DNA of 64,000 bases from Nonomuraea polychroma (GTDB taxonomy: Bacteria; Actinomycetota; Actinomycetes; Streptosporangiales; Streptosporangiaceae): positions 3,782,001 to 3,846,000 of the forward strand of contig NZ_SAUN01000001.1 of assembly GCF_004011505.1 (NCBI RefSeq). The letters are read 5' to 3'. Below, in pieces: positions 19,976 to 27,965 of the stretch (within the stretch, counting starts at the first letter, position 1; the number at the start of each line of letters is the position of its first letter). The position numbers were made by a program, and so were the translations under genes. The notes under the pieces are model-generated. The model worked only from the letters and a program-made list of their open reading frames with translations. It was not told the origin of the DNA and searched no databases.

Positions 19976-20298
19976 TCAGGCGGCGGTGGGGACGAGCCGG
20001 TTTCGTGGGGTGGCGGGTCGTTTTGGGTGTGGCGGTCCGGGCCCGCCAAGCGGTGGCTCGCGCGCTGGGCCGGGTTGGGGATGTGTGTCGGTGTCGCGGT
20101 AGCCGAAGACGTCGTCGAGCGGCACGTTGAAGACACGGGCGATCTGGAAGGCCACCTCCAGCGAGTGGCGGCCCTGTTCGGTGGCGATGACGGTCTGGCG
20201 GGTCACGCCGAGGCGGTCGGCCAGGTCGGCCTGCGTCATCTCGCCGTGGGGAACCGCAGCGCCCTGATCGAGTTGGTCACCCTGGTCGGCTTGGCCAT
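19976..20298 (-). pseudogene. Frameshifted XRE regulator (paralogue of 21329-21553)
   Basis: From ATG 20298 the sequence MAKPTRVTNSIRALRF matches the intact regulator. A 1-nt deletion in F-[A-N]-G-E then shifts the frame, and MTQADLADRLGVTRQTVIAT followed by GRHSLEVAFQIARVFNVPLD continues. The C-terminus is replaced by a Pro-rich unrelated tail. Translation could restart at ATG 20239 and give an 87-residue protein with most of the HTH, but its first helix would be missing. Confidence 0.8.
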
Positions 20299-20300
20299 CG

Positions 20301-20447
20301 CTAGAATCCCTGCCGGTAGGCGACGATCTTCACGACCGCCGAGACGAACGCGGCCGGTACGAACGACAGGACAGCGTGTTGGCGATCCAGAACTGCTCAG
20401 CCTCCGCCATGGTCAGGCCGAGCGGGACCGATCGCCGCGACGCTCAT
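20301..20447 (-). pseudogene. Remnant of membrane-protein gene (paralogue of 21556-21975)
   Basis: The last 49 codons of the paralogous membrane protein can be traced (start of the match MSVAAIGP, end KIVAYRQGF then stop) through at least two frameshifts. The spacing to the XRE start, 2 nt, is the same as in the intact pair, which shows that the two-gene unit was duplicated and one copy decayed. Confidence 0.75.
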
Positions 20448-20542
20448 GACATGCCTCCGTCATGACCACGCTGCTGTTCGCCGCGACCGGAGTGTGGCTC
20501 CGCGCGGCGCACCCGGCCACAGCGGCGCTTTCGCGGTGAGGG

Positions 20543-21250
20543 TTACGCGGCAGCGACGGTGGCGGGACGGTCGCGCTGCGGGGCCTTGACGCCCTTCACG
20601 AGCAGCCAGAGGATCATCGATACCTCCGCGATGGCGGCCGGGGTGACGACAAAGGGGCTCAGCGCCGCGCCCAGGTCGGGGGCGGTCAACCGGGCGAACG
20701 TGTCGACGAGGTAGCCGAAGCAGCCAACCATCAGCAGTACGCCGATCACGCGCGGGACCATGCCCGACCGGTAGACGAGGTATCCCATCGGCAGCAGCCA
20801 CAGGCCGAAGAAGATCTGCGTCATCAGGTACCCGTGGTGGTGCAGGTCGAGCATGAGCAGCACCAGTGCGTCGGATCCCTGCGCGCCGAAGGCGCTCGTG
20901 TAGGCGGCGTCGCTCACGTGCAGCGCCTGGAACTGGTGAGCCAGGTTGAGGGCCATCATGGCGGCAGCGACCGCCAGGAAGGCCACCATCGCCCGGGCGG
21001 CGTTGGCGTGCACGTGTTTGAGCAGCAGGTACAGGGCCATGGCCGTCAACAACCCGGTCACGGTAGTGACGAGGTCGGCCACGACGCTGGCCCGAACGAG
21101 GCCGGCATGGGTCGCGACGTTCTTCGCGGTCGTGGCGGCGTCGCCGGCCTCGTACACCGTGACGCGCACGATCTCGGCGAAGGCGCCGCCGATGCCGACG
21201 ATGAGGTAGAGCAGTCCCGCGATACGGGCGAGGCGTTGAGGGGCGTGCAC
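20543..21250 (-). CDS. DUF4386 family membrane protein
   Basis: A 235-residue integral membrane protein with six or so hydrophobic segments. The opening RLARIAGLLYLIVGIGGAFA, the central ALHVSDAAYTSAFG and LMLDLHHHGYLMTQIFFGLW, and PMGYLVYRSGMVPRVIGVLL are the DUF4386 signature. It starts with GTG 21250 preceded by AAGGAG. Function is unknown. It lies between the degenerate and intact copies of the XRE/membrane-protein pair, on the same strand, and may be part of the same transcription unit. Confidence 0.9.
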   Translation of the reverse strand: MHAPQRLARIAGLLYLIVGIGGAFAEIVRVTVYEAGDAATTAKNVATHAGLVRASVVADLVTTVTGLLTAMALYLLLKHVHANAARAMVAFLAVAAAMMALNLAHQFQALHVSDAAYTSAFGAQGSDALVLLMLDLHHHGYLMTQIFFGLWLLPMGYLVYRSGMVPRVIGVLLMVGCFGYLVDTFARLTAPDLGAALSPFVVTPAAIAEVSMILWLLVKGVKAPQRDRPATVAAA

Positions 21251-21328
21251 GGCTTGCTCCTTGATTTCGGGCGTGACGGGCCAGGCCCGCGAGGCGATCT
21301 CTCGCGCGCCGGGTGCGGTTGTGGGTGA

Positions 21329-21553
21329 TTAGTCCTCGGAGTCGGGGTACTGGAAGACGTCGTCGAGCGTCACGTTGAAGACGCGGGCTATCTGGAAGGC
21401 CATCTCCAGCGACGGCGAGTAGCGGCCCTGCTCGATGGCGATGACGGTCTGCCGGGTTACCCCGACGCGGTCGGCCAGCTCCGCCTGCGTCATCTCGCCG
21501 TTCGCGAACCGCAGGGCTCGGATCGAGTTCGTGACCTTCGTGGGTTTGACCAT
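21329..21553 (-). CDS. Small XRE-family transcriptional regulator
   Basis: A 74-residue single-domain helix-turn-helix protein. The sequence from MVKPTKVTNSIRALRF through MTQAELADRVGVTRQTVIAI and SLEMAFQIARVFNVTLDDVF matches the YozG/XRE group that partners with a small membrane protein. It starts 2 nt after the stop of the upstream membrane gene, so the pair is translationally coupled. The probable operator is the 20-bp palindrome at 22000-22019 inside the operon promoter. A degenerate paralogue is at 19976-20298. Confidence 0.92.
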   Translation of the reverse strand: MVKPTKVTNSIRALRFANGEMTQAELADRVGVTRQTVIAIEQGRYSPSLEMAFQIARVFNVTLDDVFQYPDSED

Positions 21554-21555
21554 GG

Positions 21556-21975
21556 CTAGAAGCCCCGGCGGTACAAGACGATCTTCGTGATCGACGAGGC
21601 GAGCATGGCCAGGACGAACGCCAGGTACAGCGCGTTGGCGATCCAGAAGTGGGCGGCCTCCGCCATGGCCAGGGCGAGCGGGACGATCGCGGCGATGCTC
21701 ATGACGTAGAACCCGACGTACTCGCCCAGCCGGTGGATCTGCCGGTCGCGCTCGTCGGTCCGGCCGGCCTCCCTCGGCGAGGCGATGGCCGCTGCGATGC
21801 TGGCGACGATGCCCAGGCCGATCCCGGCACCGATGGCAATGAGCATCGGCCGCACATAGGCGATCCGCGCGACGTCCGCGCCCGGCACCTTCGACAGGAC
21901 GGTGACGAAGTAGACGGCGGCGACGCTGACGCCGAACACGACGTAGATCCACGAACGTTTCTCTTCGGAGGACAT
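21556..21975 (-). CDS. Four-helix membrane protein paired with XRE regulator
   Basis: A 139-residue protein with four predicted transmembrane segments (IYVVFGVSVAAVYFVTVL; MLIAIGAGIGLGIVASIAAA; EYVGFYVMSIAAIVPLALAM; ALYLAFVLAMLASSITKIVL). A charged cytoplasmic loop EAGRTDERDRQIHRLG separates the pairs. This arrangement resembles DUF2178/DUF3796-type proteins encoded with XRE regulators. ATG 21975 is chosen because the upstream in-frame ATG lies inside the promoter. Function unknown; it may sense or modulate the coupled regulator. Confidence 0.8.
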   Translation of the reverse strand: MSSEEKRSWIYVVFGVSVAAVYFVTVLSKVPGADVARIAYVRPMLIAIGAGIGLGIVASIAAAIASPREAGRTDERDRQIHRLGEYVGFYVMSIAAIVPLALAMAEAAHFWIANALYLAFVLAMLASSITKIVLYRRGF

Positions 21976-21999
21976 GTCCCACTCCCATGTACAAAAACT

Positions 22000-22040
22000 T
22001 TGACATTTGCCAATGTAAAGCAGCGCAGACATGATGTCAA
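22000..22040 (-). promoter_or_regulatory. Promoter with embedded 20-bp palindromic operator
   Basis: Minus-strand -35 TTGACA (22040-22035) and -10 TACATT (22017-22012) are spaced 17 bp, near the vegetative consensus. A dyad TTNACATTNGCNAATGTNAA at 22000-22019 covers the -10, so a bound dimer would block transcription. This is the likely autoregulatory site of the XRE protein. Confidence 0.8.
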
Positions 22041-22404
22041 TAATTCTTTACCCTGATGTCCCGGCCGCACGTGCCAAACGAGCTGAGGCGCGGATCTGAC
22101 CCAGCCGAGGCGAACCCCTCGGCACTCGACGGCCACGATGACTTGGCGCCGTCGGGTCCTGGGAGATGCGACCGTGGCCGACCGGCACGAACGTCGATGT
22201 CTCAACTTCCTGCCATCGACAGAAGAGGGCGTCCGATCATGGAAGCTGCGCCATCTTGAAGTAGCTGATCAGGGTGGTGGCGTGAGGGTCGTTCGGGGTG
22301 CTCGTGCTGGTGCTGGGCGGCAGTCTGAGGTGTAGATCGCCTGGCAGGGTTGGTTCTGCGGGTTCTCGTCCGTCGGGATCGGCGCCGCTCGTACGCTCCG
22401 GCGC

Positions 22405-22851
22405 ATGATGGACCCCGAGATACAGGAACGGATCGCCGCGCGTCGTGCGGAGCTGGACGGACTCAAAGAACAGCTGGTCAAGCAGCTGGCGGAGGTGCGG
22501 GCCGAGCGGGATGAGCTTGCCGTGGCCGAGCGGGTGTGGCAGCGGATGAGTGAGCAGCTCGCCGACGAGCGGGCCCAGGCCGGATCGCCGGTGGTTCAGG
22601 TGGCGGGTCGGGCAGTGAGGGTGGTCCCGGAGCGTGGGCCGGGAGTTTTGGAGTCCGCGTTGCCGGCGGAGTATCAGCGCATCCTGGCTGCCGTGCGGGC
22701 GGCCGGCAGTCCGGTCGCTACCCGGCAGATCGGCGAGGCGCTGGGCGTGGGCACCGGGGTGCGGGGCAAGCTGGAGCCGCTACGCGGGAAGCTGGCCGAC
22801 CGCGGCTGGCTGCACAAACGGCCCGACGGGAAGTTCACCGTCCGCCCGTGA
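22405..22851 (+). CDS. Coiled-coil/winged-helix accessory protein of an IS element
   Basis: A 148-residue protein. Residues 1-60 are a highly charged coiled coil (IAARRAELDGLKEQLVKQLA, then EVRAERDELAVAERVWQRM). Residues about 85-148 look like a winged helix (LPAEYQRILAAVRAAGSPVA, TRQIGEALGVGTGVRGKLEP, GWLHKRPDGKFTVRP). Similar proteins occur beside IS5-like transposases in actinomycetes, to my recollection. Here it is the only complete gene between two long inverted repeats. It may be a regulator or accessory DNA-binding factor of the element; its role is inferred from context. Confidence 0.75.
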   Translation: MMDPEIQERIAARRAELDGLKEQLVKQLAEVRAERDELAVAERVWQRMSEQLADERAQAGSPVVQVAGRAVRVVPERGPGVLESALPAEYQRILAAVRAAGSPVATRQIGEALGVGTGVRGKLEPLRGKLADRGWLHKRPDGKFTVRP

Positions 22852-22904
22852 CCGGCCGCACGGACGGCAGGGCGTAACCAAGGTGCCCCCGGCGGCTGTT
22901 GGAA

Positions 22905-23025
22905 TTGTGTGACGAAAACCAATCAAGAACTGGCGGATCCTCACCAAGCTCCGCACCGATCCCGCCCGCGCGACCGGCCTGCTGCGCGCCTGTTCGTCCT
23001 GACGAACCTCGAAGAAGCCCGCTGA
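22905..23025 (+). pseudogene. C-terminal scrap of an IS5-like transposase
   Basis: The plus strand reads KNWRILTKLRTDPARATGLL, then with one frame change LFVLTNLEEAR and stop. This matches the end of IS5/DDE_4 transposases (W-R-I/V-L-T-K-L-R... R-A-x-x-L-L-x-A). Everything upstream, including the catalytic residues, has been deleted. Confidence 0.65.
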
Positions 23026-23201
23026 CAGATGATCTACACCCGAGACATCCGCCCAACACCAGCATGACCACCCCGAACGACCCTCACGCCACCACCCTGA
23101 CCAGCTACTTCAAGAGGGCGCAGCTTCACTGAAGCTCGCAGCCACGGAGCGTCACGGAGTCCACGTAGGCTTCCGAAGCTCGATCGCCGGTTACCGGAAA
23201 G

Positions 23202-23765
23202 TCATATTCGGCGCGGTACGGCTCCGTCCTGCCAGCGGTAGAGGTCGCGCAGCAGGGAAATCTCGGCGCCGTGATGGATCAGCTCCCTGTTGACGTGCAG
23301 GACGATGCCCTCCATGGGAAACCGCTCGGGACCCACCGTGGGCGGATTATCCAGGTCAGCGTCCGAGAGCTCGCGGACCCCCGCGTTCCATCTCCCATAC
23401 ATCTCATCGAGCTGTTTTAGCGCCTCGTCAGCGGTCCCCGCGTAGGCGAATGTCTGGGAGTCGACGTCCTGGCCGCCGAAGTGCCATCCGACCCGATAGC
23501 CCAGGCAGGAGACGATGATGTGCGCCAGCCGCCAGGCAATCGTGGCCACCGGCGCCGGCACCGGGTCAGGGGACGCGGAGTCCATCGTCCATTCCCCCGA
23601 ACCTGCCGACATCGGTGCGGCCGACGTGCCACGTGGGCGGATGCTCCAGCAGCCGCGCACCGGTTCCCAGAAGTACTCCTCATCGGCAAGACCGTGCAGC
23701 CGCGGCCGCAGGTTCTTGTGCCAGTGCCGGTCCAGCTGGTCCGCGAGTCGCTCGCTTCTTGTCAT
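23202..23765 (-). CDS. DinB-family protein
   Basis: A 187-residue four-helix protein. The opening ERLADQLDRHWHKNLRPRLH, the conserved GLADEEYFWEPV, then TIAWRLAHIIVSCLGYRVGW and LHVNRELIHHGAEISLLRDL provide the three His that bind a metal in DinB/YfiT-like proteins. Some members are thiol-dependent S-transferases using mycothiol or bacillithiol, so a mycothiol link is plausible in an actinomycete, but the substrate is unknown. It starts with ATG 23765. Confidence 0.9.
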   Translation of the reverse strand: MTRSERLADQLDRHWHKNLRPRLHGLADEEYFWEPVRGCWSIRPRGTSAAPMSAGSGEWTMDSASPDPVPAPVATIAWRLAHIIVSCLGYRVGWHFGGQDVDSQTFAYAGTADEALKQLDEMYGRWNAGVRELSDADLDNPPTVGPERFPMEGIVLHVNRELIHHGAEISLLRDLYRWQDGAVPRRI

Positions 23766-23968
23766 TTCCGCACACTACATACAACGGAGACCTGGCTGCG
23801 GCCCTCGCGGACGCCGTCGCCGGCCGTGGGCCGCGAGAGCGTACCGCACCGGGAGATGACGCTGGGGGCTGTGGATCGGGTTCCGTTCGCCGCGCTCTGG
23901 TGTAGCGGGCGCGGCCTCGGAGGGGGTGTTCCAGCACCCTCCCGGGGGCCCGTCCAAGTGGACGGCGC

Positions 23969-24124
23969 CTACTCGCAGAAGCCACGCAAATGGTCCTCGC
24001 CGGCGTCGAGGGCCTGGCGGTCGCGGGCGGCCTGCAGCAGGCGGGCGTGGCGGCGCTGGGCGGCGCGGCGGTCGCCGACCCGCAGCACCGGCGCGAGCTC
24101 GTCCCACGTGATGGGCTCACCCAT
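23969..24124 (-). CDS. Short HTH peptide, possibly a fragment of an HSP18-like regulator
   Basis: A 51-residue frame from ATG 24124: ITWDELAPVLRVGDRRAAQR then RHARLLQAARDRQALD and a stop after RGFCE. The first part resembles the helix-turn-helix of the 8300-8707 protein (LTWAQMAHVMGF). Since the family has about 80 more N-terminal residues, this is either a truncated gene or a stand-alone HTH micro-protein. It lies downstream of the DUF1048 genes on the same strand, 33 bp after their stop. Confidence 0.45.
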   Translation of the reverse strand: MGEPITWDELAPVLRVGDRRAAQRRHARLLQAARDRQALDAGEDHLRGFCE

Positions 24125-24156
24125 CAAAGAACTTCGCCAGCACCGGTCGACGGGTG

Positions 24157-24483
24157 TTACTTCTCGGCCGTGCCGGGTTTCCCGCTGATGGACTCCTGAT
24201 AGATGTCCGCGTAGGTGCGCGAGTCCTTGATCAGGTCGTCGCAGAAGGCAGCGACATCGTTGCCGATGAGTTCCAGGACTCCCCTGTTGGCCGCGACGCC
24301 CTCCTCGAAGAAATCGATGATCCCTGAGAGCAGGGGCCCGTCAAGCAAGTCGATCGGTCCAACCTTGAAGAGGTACCTCTGAATCTCCTTGTAGACGATC
24401 TGATAGTCCGGCGGGAGCGCCTTGACCCGCGCCATGTGCGCCCGCCACTGCTTCTTGCCCTCGATGATGTCTTGGATGCCCAC
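24157..24483 (-). CDS. DUF1048 protein, second copy
   Basis: A 108-residue helical protein with the DUF1048 signature: KKQWRAHMARVKALPPDYQI, VYKEIQRYLFKVG and a central IDFFEEGVAANRGVLELIG. The C-terminal part, DVAAFCDDLIKDSRTYADIY, carries the conserved aspartates. These proteins resemble bacterial DUF1048 structures made of helices and always travel with a PadR-type repressor, as here. It begins 1-2 nt after the preceding DUF1048 gene, so the three genes form an operon. Function unknown. Confidence 0.9.
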   Translation of the reverse strand: MGIQDIIEGKKQWRAHMARVKALPPDYQIVYKEIQRYLFKVGPIDLLDGPLLSGIIDFFEEGVAANRGVLELIGNDVAAFCDDLIKDSRTYADIYQESISGKPGTAEK

Positions 24484-24484
24484 G

Positions 24485-24841
24485 TCAGCCTCCTAGCCGG
24501 CCCAATTTCCTTGCGACGTTCCTGTTCAGCTGCTCGCGCCACCGATCGCGATAGCACCGAGCCCCTTCTCCGCCGGCCAGCGCCGCACAGAAGCCCTCGA
24601 TGTCGTCACCCAGCACCTCGTGAATGCTCTGCCCATCGGACGCTGTCTCCTCGAGCAGCCCCAGAGCACCGTCGAGAATCGGCATCAGGTTTCGACCCGT
24701 GAAGTCCCCGTAGGGGAAGAGGTGGGCCTTGATCTCTTCCCACGCCGCCCGGTAGTCGGCCGGCAATGCCCCGGCCCGAGCTTCGAACGCCTTCCATTCC
24801 CTGGTGAGATCGCTGCCTGTCATGGTCTCCCAGAAGTTCAT
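24485..24841 (-). CDS. DUF1048 protein, first copy
   Basis: A 118-residue protein that aligns with the neighbour: [60 protein letters not shown] and [20 protein letters not shown]. The ATG at 24841 overlaps the PadR stop (ATGA). The pair probably arose by tandem duplication and may form a heterodimer. Membrane segments and catalytic motifs are not seen. Confidence 0.9.
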   Translation of the reverse strand: MNFWETMTGSDLTREWKAFEARAGALPADYRAAWEEIKAHLFPYGDFTGRNLMPILDGALGLLEETASDGQSIHEVLGDDIEGFCAALAGGEGARCYRDRWREQLNRNVARKLGRLGG

Positions 24842-25164
24842 CTCCCGCCCTCCCTGAGCTTGTCGATCCGTGATGAGACGTACTCCCATTTCGCCCAGAA
24901 CTTCGCGAGTTCTTCGCGCCCCGCGTCGTTGAGCGCATAGAACTTGCGCGGCGGGCCCAGCCCGGACGGTCGCTTCGTCACCTGGACGAGCCCGTTCCTC
25001 TCCAGCCGCAGCAGGATGGTGTAAACCGTCCCCTCGACGACATCGGCGAAGCCGAGTTCGTTCAGCCGGCGCGTGATGGCGTACCCGTAGGTCTCCTCGC
25101 TGCCGATGATCTCAAGCACGCAGCCCTCAAGCGTGCCCTTCAGCATCTCCGTCAGGTCGTCCAT
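24838..25164 (-). CDS. PadR-family transcriptional regulator
   Basis: A 108-residue PadR protein: [60 protein letters not shown] and [20 protein letters not shown], followed by the dimerisation helix [15 protein letters not shown]. It would repress its own operon (PadR-DUF1048-DUF1048) until an inducer binds. The frame is open further upstream into a truncated ABC ATPase, but ATG 25164 begins the family's normal N-terminus and follows an operator-like inverted repeat at 25187-25224. Confidence 0.93.
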   Translation of the reverse strand: MDDLTEMLKGTLEGCVLEIIGSEETYGYAITRRLNELGFADVVEGTVYTILLRLERNGLVQVTKRPSGLGPPRKFYALNDAGREELAKFWAKWEYVSSRIDKLREGGR

Positions 25165-25186
25165 CGTGGGTCCTCTTCGGTTCTCC

Positions 25187-25224
25187 TGGTACCCTGTAGC
25201 ACCGAGTACCACTACACGGTACCA
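25187..25224. promoter_or_regulatory. Candidate PadR operator
   Basis: TGGTACCCTGTAG (25187-25199) and CTACACGGTACCA (25212-25224) are inverted arms with one mismatch and a 12-bp centre that holds another GTACCA half-site. The block ends 23 bp from the PadR start, where a repressor would cover the promoter. Confidence 0.7.
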
Positions 25225-25234
25225 CAGAGTAGCG

Positions 25235-25638
25235 AACCAATGCCCAGCAAGCTTGGTGGGGTCGAGGTCGAAGCGTTCCAGCAGAGTGGCTCGGCGGCTC
25301 GGGCCGAGGCCGCCGCGCAGGCGGCCGAGCAGGTCGATGATCTCCCCGCCGGACAGGTTCGGCCACAGTGCCACGTCGCCGGGCACGTACGCCAGGCGGC
25401 GGTGCAGCTCGACCGCGTCGTGCCAGGGGTGGCCGCCGAGGAGCTCGGCGTGCCCGGAGTCGGGGCGCAGCAGCCCGAGGAGGATCCGTAATGTGGTTGT
25501 TTTTCCTGCCCCGTTGGGGCCGAGGAAGCCGTGGATCTCGCTCGCCTGCACGGTGAGGTCGAGGCCGTGTCGTCGCGGGCTCAGTTTCCGTACGGTGCCG
25601 TCGATGCCCCTGTGGGCCCCCGCTCGGGTCCGCGTCAC
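25235..25638 (-). pseudogene. ABC transporter ATPase, 3'-truncated
   Basis: From about GTG 25638 the N-terminal half of a drug-exporter-type ATPase is clear: Walker [22 protein letters not shown]-loop-region [20 protein letters not shown] and [20 protein letters not shown]. It stops at DLDPTKLAG, exactly where the signature and Walker B motifs should follow, and runs into the PadR promoter region. The rest and any permease are missing here. Confidence 0.85.
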
Positions 25639-25890
25639 CAGCCGCAAAGTAACGATGAGTAATCGTCGCCACTTTGTGTGGCCGCGGGGTTGTTGGGGTG
25701 CCGTTAAGAAGCATGCGATGAGCCGCCAAACCGCATCTGAGCTGGGATCGGCGTTGTGGTCAAGCCCGGTTCCTCGCCGCGGCACGCCATCGGGATGGGG
25801 TGGCAGAGATGCGGCAGGGAGCTGACCGGGCGACTCCGGTAATGCGGTCGAGTCGCCCGAGGCCCGCTGAAGTACCCTATGCGCGTCTCC

Positions 25891-26499
25891 TCAGCGTAGA
25901 TCCCGGCTCGCCCAGTTCAGCGCGACAAGCACGGGCAGCAGCACGGCCAACCACCCGTAGTGCACGATCTCCCAGTTCTCCTCGTCCGGATAGAGCCAGG
26001 GCCAGTACGGTCCGCGCAGAACCAGGCTCACCGAGACGATCACTAGCAGACTGCCCATGCCCGCGAGGGCGGCCGCCTTGCCCTGGTGCATGCGCCCGGC
26101 GATCGATGCCGTCAGTAGGCCGATCGCGATGCACACCGCAGCCTCCACCGCCATCCCCGCCACTCTGAGCTGTCCACCCTGGGGCAGTCTGGTTGCGGCG
26201 ATGGCGCACGCCATCCCCCACAACAGTCCTGCGGTAAGGCCCCCGAAGCCGCAGCGCAGCCACTGGCGGGGCACCGGGGTCGCGTCCGTACTTGCCGTCA
26301 TCTCGTCGATCACGGCGAATCCGGCGGCGGCGCCTAACATCACCCCCATCATCCTGAGCAGGGTGAAAGCGGTTCCGACGCTTAACGTGGAACCCGCCTC
26401 GATCACTGAGGCCATGACCACGGCGAGCGTTCCGGTGACCGCGAGGGGAATCCAGTCGATCGCCCGCACGATCGGCCTGATCAGCTGGATCACGAGCAT
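25891..26499 (-). CDS. Integral membrane protein of an ABC-like operon
   Basis: A 202-residue protein with about six hydrophobic helices (for example WIPLAVTGTLAVVMASVIEA, LLRMMGVMLGAAAGFAVIDE, LTAGLLWGMACAIAATRLPQ, AVCIAIGLLTASIAGRM). Its ATG overlaps the stop of the upstream membrane gene by several bases, so it is translated as part of that operon. I do not recognise the family; it may be a second permease subunit. Confidence 0.7.
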   Translation of the reverse strand: MLVIQLIRPIVRAIDWIPLAVTGTLAVVMASVIEAGSTLSVGTAFTLLRMMGVMLGAAAGFAVIDEMTASTDATPVPRQWLRCGFGGLTAGLLWGMACAIAATRLPQGGQLRVAGMAVEAAVCIAIGLLTASIAGRMHQGKAAALAGMGSLLVIVSVSLVLRGPYWPWLYPDEENWEIVHYGWLAVLLPVLVALNWASRDLR

Positions 26500-27965
26500 G
26501 GCTGCCCCTTCACGGGCTCGGCGGTGAACTCCGGGCGCAGGCCGAGCAGGGGCAGCGCTTGTTCGACCGTCGTTTCGGACTTGAGCAGGGTGTCCCAATG
26601 TGTCCAGATTCGTTGCCGGGCATCCGGCATCGCGAGCAGCTTGCGGGCATATCCCAGTTCGGCCGCGCCGTACCGGATCATGCCCAGCTGGGACTGCTCT
26701 GGCATGAAGCTGGAGGAGGCTATCTGGATCTCCCGGTCCTCGGGCGCACCGGGCGCGATGCTCTGGCCGAGCAGCCACAGCGCCACGAGTGCCCTGCTCT
26801 GACCCCGTATGTCACAGCCCGTCCTCGGCGGTCGCAGTCCCAGCACGGAGCGAATGATCTGGGAGGCGAGCACGGCGCGATAGTCGTCTTCGGCTCCGGC
26901 TCGTCCCCACATCATGAATGTGCGGATGGACTGCTCCTCATCGCCGTCCGCGTTGAACCAGCTGTCGGTCATTTGCCGGACGACTGGTAGCCGGTCACGC
27001 TCCGCTGGGGGCAGCGCCTGGGCCACGGGGTTTACGGCCGACACCCACGACGGGATCCAAGTGGCGTAGTCGTGGAAGGCGCAGTAGGTGATGGCATCGT
27101 GCTTCTCGCACCGCTGAGCGTCTGGCCCGAAATAGCGTTGCCGGACCGTGGGATCCATGTCGCCGAGCACCGCGGCTGGAGTCCCCTGCATAAATCGGCG
27201 GTTGATCTCCTCCCCTGGAGCGGCGGCGGTCGCGGTGGCCCCCGCCGGCACCGTCACGGCCGCGGCGGTGAGGACTGTGATCAGGCGCACCGGCCTGGCC
27301 CCGTGCCGGAGCAGGGCCAGGGCCGCGAAGAGCGCGATGGCGGCCAGGAGGTAGACGACGTGCAACACCGATGGGCGCTGCGGCCAGTCGGGTCCGTGAA
27401 AGAGCACCACGGGCAGAAACCAGCTCCCGTAACCGCTCTGCTGACTGTTCAGCCATGTAAAAGCACCGATCAGGAAGGCCGTCACGGGAACGGCGACCAA
27501 CCAGGGAGTCCACCTGCCGAGCATCGCGCCGAGGGCCGCAGCGAAGGGCACGGCCAGCACTCCACCCAGTGCTTCGAAGGGATCGAATACGCCCGCGACC
27601 GGGCCCATGGCCAGCCGCACCAGCAGATAGCAGAGCATGACGGGCAGCGCGATCCCGGTACCGACGACCAGGGCCGCCAAGGTCGCGGTCTTGGTCCGCT
27701 CCTTAGCGCGGCCGGGAAGCGCTTCGAGCATCTCCGCGATGCCGTTCCGGGTGTCCCGGGATGTCGCGAGGTTGGTCGTGGTCATCACCGCCACCGCAAG
27801 AAGCAGCATCGCGCCCGACGTGCTCGTCGGATCGACACTCATATCGGGCAGCCACGGCCAGGTCGCCATGAGCCGCAACCCCAGGCAGAGTACGGCGGCA
27901 CCCCACAGAATCGGGCTGCGCAGCAACCTGTGGGCCTCGAACAGGAACAATGAACGAAAGATCAT
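26490..27965 (-). CDS. Large membrane protein, ABC-2-like permease with soluble C-terminal region
   Basis: A 491-residue protein. Residues 1-260 contain six or more membrane helices (SPILWGAAVLCLGLRLMATW, AMLLLAVAVMTTTNLATSRD, GIALPVMLCYLLVRLAMGPV, VLHVVYLLAAIALFAALALL, LITVLTAAAVTVPAGATATA). The region after about 270 is soluble and probably extracytoplasmic (YCAFHDYATWIPSWVSAVNP). The RDTRNGIAEMLEALPGRAKE loop is like that of ABC-2 permeases. Its ATG overlaps the stop of the adjoining ATPase gene (ATGA). With the ATPase truncated, export activity is doubtful. Confidence 0.75.
   Translation of the reverse strand: MIFRSLFLFEAHRLLRSPILWGAAVLCLGLRLMATWPWLPDMSVDPTSTSGAMLLLAVAVMTTTNLATSRDTRNGIAEMLEALPGRAKERTKTATLAALVVGTGIALPVMLCYLLVRLAMGPVAGVFDPFEALGGVLAVPFAAALGAMLGRWTPWLVAVPVTAFLIGAFTWLNSQQSGYGSWFLPVVLFHGPDWPQRPSVLHVVYLLAAIALFAALALLRHGARPVRLITVLTAAAVTVPAGATATAAAPGEEINRRFMQGTPAAVLGDMDPTVRQRYFGPDAQRCEKHDAITYCAFHDYATWIPSWVSAVNPVAQALPPAERDRLPVVRQMTDSWFNADGDEEQSIRTFMMWGRAGAEDDYRAVLASQIIRSVLGLRPPRTGCDIRGQSRALVALWLLGQSIAPGAPEDREIQIASSSFMPEQSQLGMIRYGAAELGYARKLLAMPDARQRIWTHWDTLLKSETTVEQALPLLGLRPEFTAEPVKGQPCS

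Larger units (their letters stand above)
22242..23128. mobile_element. Internally deleted IS with ~104-bp terminal inverted repeats
   Basis: The segment 22242-22345 is repeated in inverted orientation at 23025-23128 with roughly 90% identity (for example GAAGCTGCGCC and GGTGGTGGCGTGAGGGTCGT in both). Between them lie a coiled-coil/winged-helix gene and the frameshifted C-terminus of a DDE transposase. No target duplication is seen. I interpret it as an IS5-like element that has lost most of its transposase. Confidence 0.75.

Noticed and set aside
23762-23790. TGTCATTTCCGCACACTAC as the missing left end of the tni element
   Set aside because: It overlaps the start codon of the DinB gene, lies 11 kb from the module and lacks the internal repeats.
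24838-25785. ABC ATPase-PadR fusion protein
   Set aside because: The two parts are in frame by chance. A PadR operator-like repeat and the normal PadR start lie between them.
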